From an uncultured Clostridia bacterium (GTDB lineage: Bacteria > Bacillota_A > Clostridia > TANB77 > CAG-508): a stretch of DNA of 9,533 nt. How positions within the stretch are numbered: position 1 is the stretch's first letter; each line of letters begins with the position of its first letter. The notes beneath the pieces are model-generated. The model had not been told where the DNA came from, made no database searches, and was given only the letters and a program-made list of their open reading frames with translations. The position numbers were made by a program, and so were the translations under genes. Of the stretch, positions 6,475 to 9,533 are shown piece after piece. Location of the stretch: assembly GCA_944393165.1 (NCBI GenBank), contig CALXZF010000132.1, forward strand, positions 1 to 9,533. The letters are read 5' to 3'.

Positions 6475-7323
6475 TTACCATTTATACATTGATTTTCGGA
6501 TTAAATCCATATTTTTTTCTATTTCTTCATCAGTCATTTTGTCATACTCTGCTTCAGAAATAAAAGTCTTTTCGCCTTCTTGTGAAGAAGAACGCATACT
6601 GCCTGGATTTTCAGCTTTTGGCTTTTTAGTATGAACTTTTTGATAAAGATCATATACATCTTTAATTGGTGTATTTAAGTTAAATTGGTTTCTAAATTTT
6701 TTAAATTCTTCATCATTTAATAGTTCTTCTTTAGCTCCCAGTTTTTGCAATTCTTTTCTGTCTTTTGCATAATTTAATTCTTCTGCCAAAGTATTAAAAA
6801 TTACTTTTTCTTTATCAGATAAGTTAACATATTTCTTTTGAGCTAATTTGTTAGCTTCTTCTAACATAGCATCATATCCATCATCAATGATTTCTTGAGC
6901 CTCTGCTTTAGCTAACACTTCAATTTCTTTTTTTGTCAATCCAGGTTGATAAACATCAGGCAATTTAATACCCTCGCTTTCGTAATATTCACGAAGTTTC
7001 TTATTTGCTTCATTTATATCACTAGCTCCTAAAGTACTTTTCAAAACATTTTCTGTGTCTTTATATACATATAGTTCTTTTTCTTTTTGAGCTTCAAATT
7101 TTGCCATACGACGATTTACTTTTTTCATGACAAGATTATCAATATCTTCATCTGTCATAAATCTTCCTTTTGGCTGTTCTTCTTGTTTTTCTTCTACAGT
7201 TTCTTTGCTTTCTTCTGTATTAGCGGTATCAGTTAACTCTATACCTTCCTCCATTTCTTCTACTGTTTGAGCTTCAGTATTTTCAGTAACTTCTTCAGTA
7301 ACTTTTTCGATTTCTTCTTCCAT
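6475..7323 (-). CDS. Head scaffolding protein
   Basis: This 282-residue protein has the composition of a phage scaffold. Residues 1-50 are extremely acidic (MEEEIEKVTEE, VEEMEEGIEL, EEKQEEQ). Residues 55-80 turn basic and helical (MTDEDIDNLVMKKV, then RRMAKFEAQ), and a long charged helical middle follows. The C-terminal helix (YDKMTDEEIEKNMDLIRKSM) is in the place where P22-type scaffolds bind coat. It would direct capsid shell assembly and leave or be degraded before DNA packaging. I place the start at 7323, with AGGAAAGGAAAG 7 bases upstream. An in-frame ATG at 7368 would add 15 residues but has no such site. The protein lacks the IQKFA-type motif at its N-terminus, unlike the 80alpha scaffold, which Prp trims. 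It sits directly before the capsid gene with a 26-base gap. Confidence 0.82.
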   Translation of the reverse strand: MEEEIEKVTEEVTENTEAQTVEEMEEGIELTDTANTEESKETVEEKQEEQPKGRFMTDEDIDNLVMKKVNRRMAKFEAQKEKELYVYKDTENVLKSTLGASDINEANKKLREYYESEGIKLPDVYQPGLTKKEIEVLAKAEAQEIIDDGYDAMLEEANKLAQKKYVNLSDKEKVIFNTLAEELNYAKDRKELQKLGAKEELLNDEEFKKFRNQFNLNTPIKDVYDLYQKVHTKKPKAENPGSMRSSSQEGEKTFISEAEYDKMTDEEIEKNMDLIRKSMYKW

Positions 7324-7404
7324 AAAAAATCTTTCCTTTCCTATTTTTTTGGCAAGTGTTTGCTTCACTCACACCATAGCTTTTTATGTCTTCAATGCTT
7401 GGAC
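7324..7404 (-). other. Gene-free gap between portal terminator and scaffold gene
   Basis: This 81-base stretch is the longest non-coding gap in the window. Because it follows a terminator, it should hold a start point or processing site for the scaffold/capsid message. I see no good sigma-A promoter. TTGAAG occurs on the minus strand, but the nearest TATGGT is only 11 bases further on, too close to pair with it. A small GCAA/TTGC hairpin with a 4-base loop precedes the A-rich run and the scaffold ribosome binding site. A phage-specific promoter remains possible. Confidence 0.3.
7331..7342 (-). promoter_or_regulatory. Ribosome binding site that decides the scaffold start
   Basis: AGGAAAGGAAAG on the minus strand lies 7 bases before the ATG at 7323. 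It favours the MEEEIEK start over an ATG 45 bases upstream in the same frame. The capsid gene has a very similar purine-rich site. Confidence 0.6.
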
Positions 7405-7438
7405 AAATAAAAAAGCAACTACATATTTTGTGTTGCTT
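7405..7438 (-). terminator. Intrinsic terminator overlapping the portal stop codon
   Basis: On the minus strand AAGCAAC pairs with GTTGCTT, followed directly by TTTTATTT. The stem can be extended by an ACA/TGT pairing with one bulged A, leaving a 5-base loop. The 5' arm lies in the last portal codons, and the TAG stop sits at the start of the 3' arm, so translating ribosomes would interfere with folding until they leave. It separates terminase/portal transcription from that of the highly expressed scaffold and capsid genes. Confidence 0.65.
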
Positions 7439-9107
7439 GATTAATCATTTGATTACCAGCATTTGCGATATTTTCAATATCCATAGCTGTTGCTTGCTCT
7501 TGTTGAGCTACCATTTTCATTTGCGCTGCTTGTTGTTCTAGTGCATTTATTTGTTTTTGAGCTTCTCGACGTTTTTTTAAAATATTCTCTAATTTTGGCT
7601 TTGGCATTACGCTATCCGCATCCAAAGCTTCAACATATTCTTCAAAAGAAATTTTTCCTTGAATAAACATATTTTCTAAAGAAAGTTCTTGAGCATATTT
7701 ATCAAATGCTCCCTTTGGAGTTATATCTACTTTTACGCTAGCGCTAAGCATCTCAAGTATATATGACGGTATTGTTTCTTGATTTAAATAGAATTCTCCA
7801 GTTATTGGATCTGTCTCTTCTACCTCTACTGTTAATCCGTCACTTGCATATACTTTCCACATTTCTAACCAAATTCTTGCAATATTTTCAATAAATGTCT
7901 TTAAACCTATTAATTGGTCATTTAAGGGTTGATTTTGAGCGTTTTGTACAGCAAGTATTGCTTTCCCGGAAGCACTTTCTGGATTAACATTTCCAGTTAC
8001 GGAATCACCTGCATTGTTTAGTTCACGTGAGTAAGTAATTAATTCACTTTGAAACTTCTCACTATCACTACTCATCTGTGCTGGAGAAGTTGTCATAAAT
8101 ACATCACTTGCTCTTTTTTGACCCATATCCTTAAATCTAATTGTTGCTCCAATTTTATTAACATCACTTATATTTTGAATGCTATCTTCATCTATTACAC
8201 GTTGCGGATAGGCTGTATTTTTTACTGATAAAGCTCTCCTCATTGCTGTTTTATTTGTTTCTAGTTGGTTCGGAATTAATTGCCTTACTTCACCAATGCC
8301 TCTTGCGTTTCCCTCTTGGTCTTCCCAATTGAAATGTGCTATCGGATATAAAGTAATTCCCATATCTCTATCTTTTTTTATTTCTACATATCTAGTAGAT
8401 TGGCTAAAATGAATTGTGCCTTTCTCACGGTAAAATTTAGTTATCAACCAGCATTTGTCATCTATTTCGTATTTAGCACTTTCTCCTGGAGCAGTTTCTA
8501 CATCTTTATCCCCAACAATATATTGCAATTGAGATTTAGGTACTTTCTCTCTTTCAGCCATTTCTTGCAATTCAATAACAGTTTTTCTTTGACGTATCAA
8601 AATATATGGCTGTAGTTGTATCTCATCTTCGTTTTCGTCTCCATACATGATATTATTCTTTGAAATTATTTCATTCTTGGGATCTAATTCTTCGTCATTA
8701 AAAGTTACATAGCATATTGCTTCATCATTAATCGCCGATTGTCTAGTCCATTTTTTTATTTTTGAATCCATATAATCTCTATCAAAAACCTTACTAGCTC
8801 TTTTATTTAATAAATCACACACTCTTTGTGCGGTTTCTAAGAACTCACTATTTTCGATATTTTCAGGGCTGTAATTAATAGCATAAAGGTTTGAAGTAAT
8901 GTTCGAAACTTTTTGCTTTACAATTTGTTTAATAAAGTTATACTGAACTTTTTCGATTCCTTGAACCTTAAGATCATGCCATTGGTCGCCATTATACATT
9001 CTATAATTTAAGTCAGTATCTGTATAAATTCCTCTTTGACTCATAAAATCTACACTTTTTTCGTATAGTCTCCATATATCTGTTTCTTTTAACTCTTTTA
9101 AGTCCAT
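7419..9107 (-). CDS. Portal protein
   Basis: This 562-residue protein forms the ring at the DNA-entry vertex through which terminase packs DNA. Residues 34-43 (NYRMYNGDQW) match the early aromatic-Gly-x-Gln-Trp motif of podovirus-type portals, and VQYNFIKQIVKQKVSNI follows at about 54-70. Residues about 375-385 carry the conserved NPESASGKAI helix, followed by QNQPLNDQ and a Trp-containing helix (IARIWLEMW). The C-terminal 60 residues are a Gln/Ala/Met-rich coiled coil, fitting the barrel that projects into the head in P22-like portals. The ATG has AGGAGG 7 bases upstream and lies 13 bases after the membrane-protein stop. Placement between terminase and scaffold is canonical. The assignment is firm; membership of the P22 gp1 branch rather than another portal branch is inferred from neighbours. 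Confidence 0.9.
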   Translation of the reverse strand: MDLKELKETDIWRLYEKSVDFMSQRGIYTDTDLNYRMYNGDQWHDLKVQGIEKVQYNFIKQIVKQKVSNITSNLYAINYSPENIENSEFLETAQRVCDLLNKRASKVFDRDYMDSKIKKWTRQSAINDEAICYVTFNDEELDPKNEIISKNNIMYGDENEDEIQLQPYILIRQRKTVIELQEMAEREKVPKSQLQYIVGDKDVETAPGESAKYEIDDKCWLITKFYREKGTIHFSQSTRYVEIKKDRDMGITLYPIAHFNWEDQEGNARGIGEVRQLIPNQLETNKTAMRRALSVKNTAYPQRVIDEDSIQNISDVNKIGATIRFKDMGQKRASDVFMTTSPAQMSSDSEKFQSELITYSRELNNAGDSVTGNVNPESASGKAILAVQNAQNQPLNDQLIGLKTFIENIARIWLEMWKVYASDGLTVEVEETDPITGEFYLNQETIPSYILEMLSASVKVDITPKGAFDKYAQELSLENMFIQGKISFEEYVEALDADSVMPKPKLENILKKRREAQKQINALEQQAAQMKMVAQQEQATAMDIENIANAGNQMINQATQNM

Positions 9108-9120
9108 ATTTGCCTCCTAT

Positions 9121-9375
9121 CTACTCTTCCGGAAAATTTCTTTGCCCTAATCCTGTTCCATCATATCTTTCAATATTTTCTAAATTAATTTTGTTGATTT
9201 CATTTAGATATTCTTCTTCTTTTCTATCTTTTGAAGTTGTACGTTTACTAAAAAAGGATGTTTTGTTGGCTTCCTCTATGTTCCCTTTTATTCTCATTCC
9301 TATTTGTACTCCTTTTATAAATGAAAAAATAATAAAAATGCCAAAAATAGAACAAAGTAAAATCGTTTCAATCAT
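9121..9375 (-). CDS. Small single-helix membrane protein between terminase and portal
   Basis: This 84-residue protein has one strongly hydrophobic segment at residues 4-19 (ILLCSIFGIFIIFSFI), then Lys and Arg (K20, R28, K30), giving an N-out, C-in prediction. The remaining 55 residues are polar and charged, with a likely helix around 49-67 (KDRKEEEYLNEINKI). I recognise no family. The ATG overlaps the terminase TGA by 4 bases (ATGA), with GGAGAGGAG upstream inside the terminase gene, so it is coupled to terminase translation. The opposite strand is also open here for 89 codons, but it has no ribosome binding site and runs against every neighbouring gene. A holin would more normally lie in a lysis cassette and span the membrane at least twice. 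Its role is unknown. Confidence 0.65.
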   Translation of the reverse strand: MIETILLCSIFGIFIIFSFIKGVQIGMRIKGNIEEANKTSFFSKRTTSKDRKEEEYLNEINKINLENIERYDGTGLGQRNFPEE

Positions 9376-9533
9376 ATAATCACTATCTCCTCTCCCCAGT
9401 CTTTGTGTACTGGTCTTTCAAAATCAAAATTAAATGTCTTTTCTTTATTTACTATTTCTTTGCTAGGTGCCACTCTGCTTACGCAGAAATACCTTAATGC
9501 ATCAGTAATATGTGTAGGTTCATGTGGCTCTGT
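9372..9533 (-). CDS. terL: Terminase large subunit, C-terminal end only
   Basis: The last 53 codons of the gene are present; the rest lies beyond the right edge. The first readable residues are TEPHEPTHITDALRYF, the C-terminal nuclease-domain motif of large terminases, in which the Asp of TDALRY is a metal-binding residue of the RNase H-like active site. The protein ends KDWGEEIVII and stops at TGA, which overlaps the ATG of the membrane protein gene. The enzyme cuts concatemeric DNA and drives it into the prohead through the portal encoded two genes downstream. The frame is read from the window edge and is not affected by start choice. The identification rests on the single motif plus position. 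Confidence 0.85.
   Translation of the reverse strand, partial: TEPHEPTHITDALRYFCVSRVAPSKEIVNKEKTFNFDFERPVHKDWGEEIVII

Noticed and set aside
6449..6481. Capsid start 11 codons upstream (MVIYELERKGN...)
   Set aside because: It starts within the scaffold gene without a good ribosome binding site; the ATG at 6448 has one and exposes the Prp-like motif.
7324..7368. Scaffold start 15 codons upstream (MKQTLAKKIG...)
   Set aside because: The basic extension runs through the strong ribosome binding site of the MEEEIEK start and has none of its own.
7360..7404. Sigma-A promoter before the scaffold gene (TTGAAG and TATGGT)
   Set aside because: The spacing is only 11 bases, and no better -35/-10 pair is present.
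8400..8615. Open frame of 71 codons on the plus strand
   Set aside because: It lies wholly inside the well-supported portal gene and is rich in Phe/Ser as expected for an antisense frame.
9110..9379. Open frame of 89 codons on the plus strand with hydrophobic stretches
   Set aside because: It is antisense to the coupled 84-residue membrane protein, with no ribosome binding site and no plus-strand neighbours.

Overview
This window is the packaging, head and neck part of a tailed-phage genome (or prophage). The most likely host is a low-GC Gram-positive bacterium (Bacillota). The evidence is the strongly AT-rich composition, dense GGAGG-type ribosome binding sites, Lys/Asn/Ile/Glu-rich proteins, and a protease of the Prp family typical of Bacillota. 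TGA ends several genes and every Trp read here is TGG, so the standard bacterial code applies. All convincing genes are on the minus strand, so transcription runs from high to low coordinates. No host gene, tRNA, integrase, transposon or CRISPR array is visible.

In transcription order the layout is as follows. The C-terminal end of the large terminase subunit is cut by the right edge. A small single-helix membrane protein overlaps it by 4 bases. Next comes the portal protein, whose stop codon lies in the loop of an intrinsic terminator. After a gene-free gap of about 80 bases come an acidic scaffold, the major capsid protein and a small beta-rich head decoration protein, followed by a weaker hairpin. 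A Prp-type cysteine protease, an unrecognised 130-residue protein and a head-tail adaptor follow, all joined by overlaps. The last genes are a large stabilisation protein resembling P22 gp10 in position, a Gln-rich coiled-coil protein, and the start of a protein with a Gly/Ala-rich hydrophobic stretch. The last two are probable internal (ejection) virion proteins. No tape measure, tail tube or sheath gene appears, and the order follows P22 (portal, scaffold, coat, adaptor, gp10-like, ejection proteins), so a short-tailed podovirus is most likely.

The most interesting point is a self-contained maturation circuit. The Prp-like protease keeps the catalytic His and Cys (His16, Cys28). The capsid protein begins MKLFIQKFAG and the decoration protein begins MNIQKFAAAE. 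Both resemble the N-terminal Prp cleavage site of ribosomal protein L27 (LQFF|A) and of staphylococcal phage 80alpha capsid (LQHF|A). The two copies use different synonymous codons. The scaffold lacks the motif. The inference is that this phage carries its own Prp to trim its two shell proteins rather than relying on the host enzyme.
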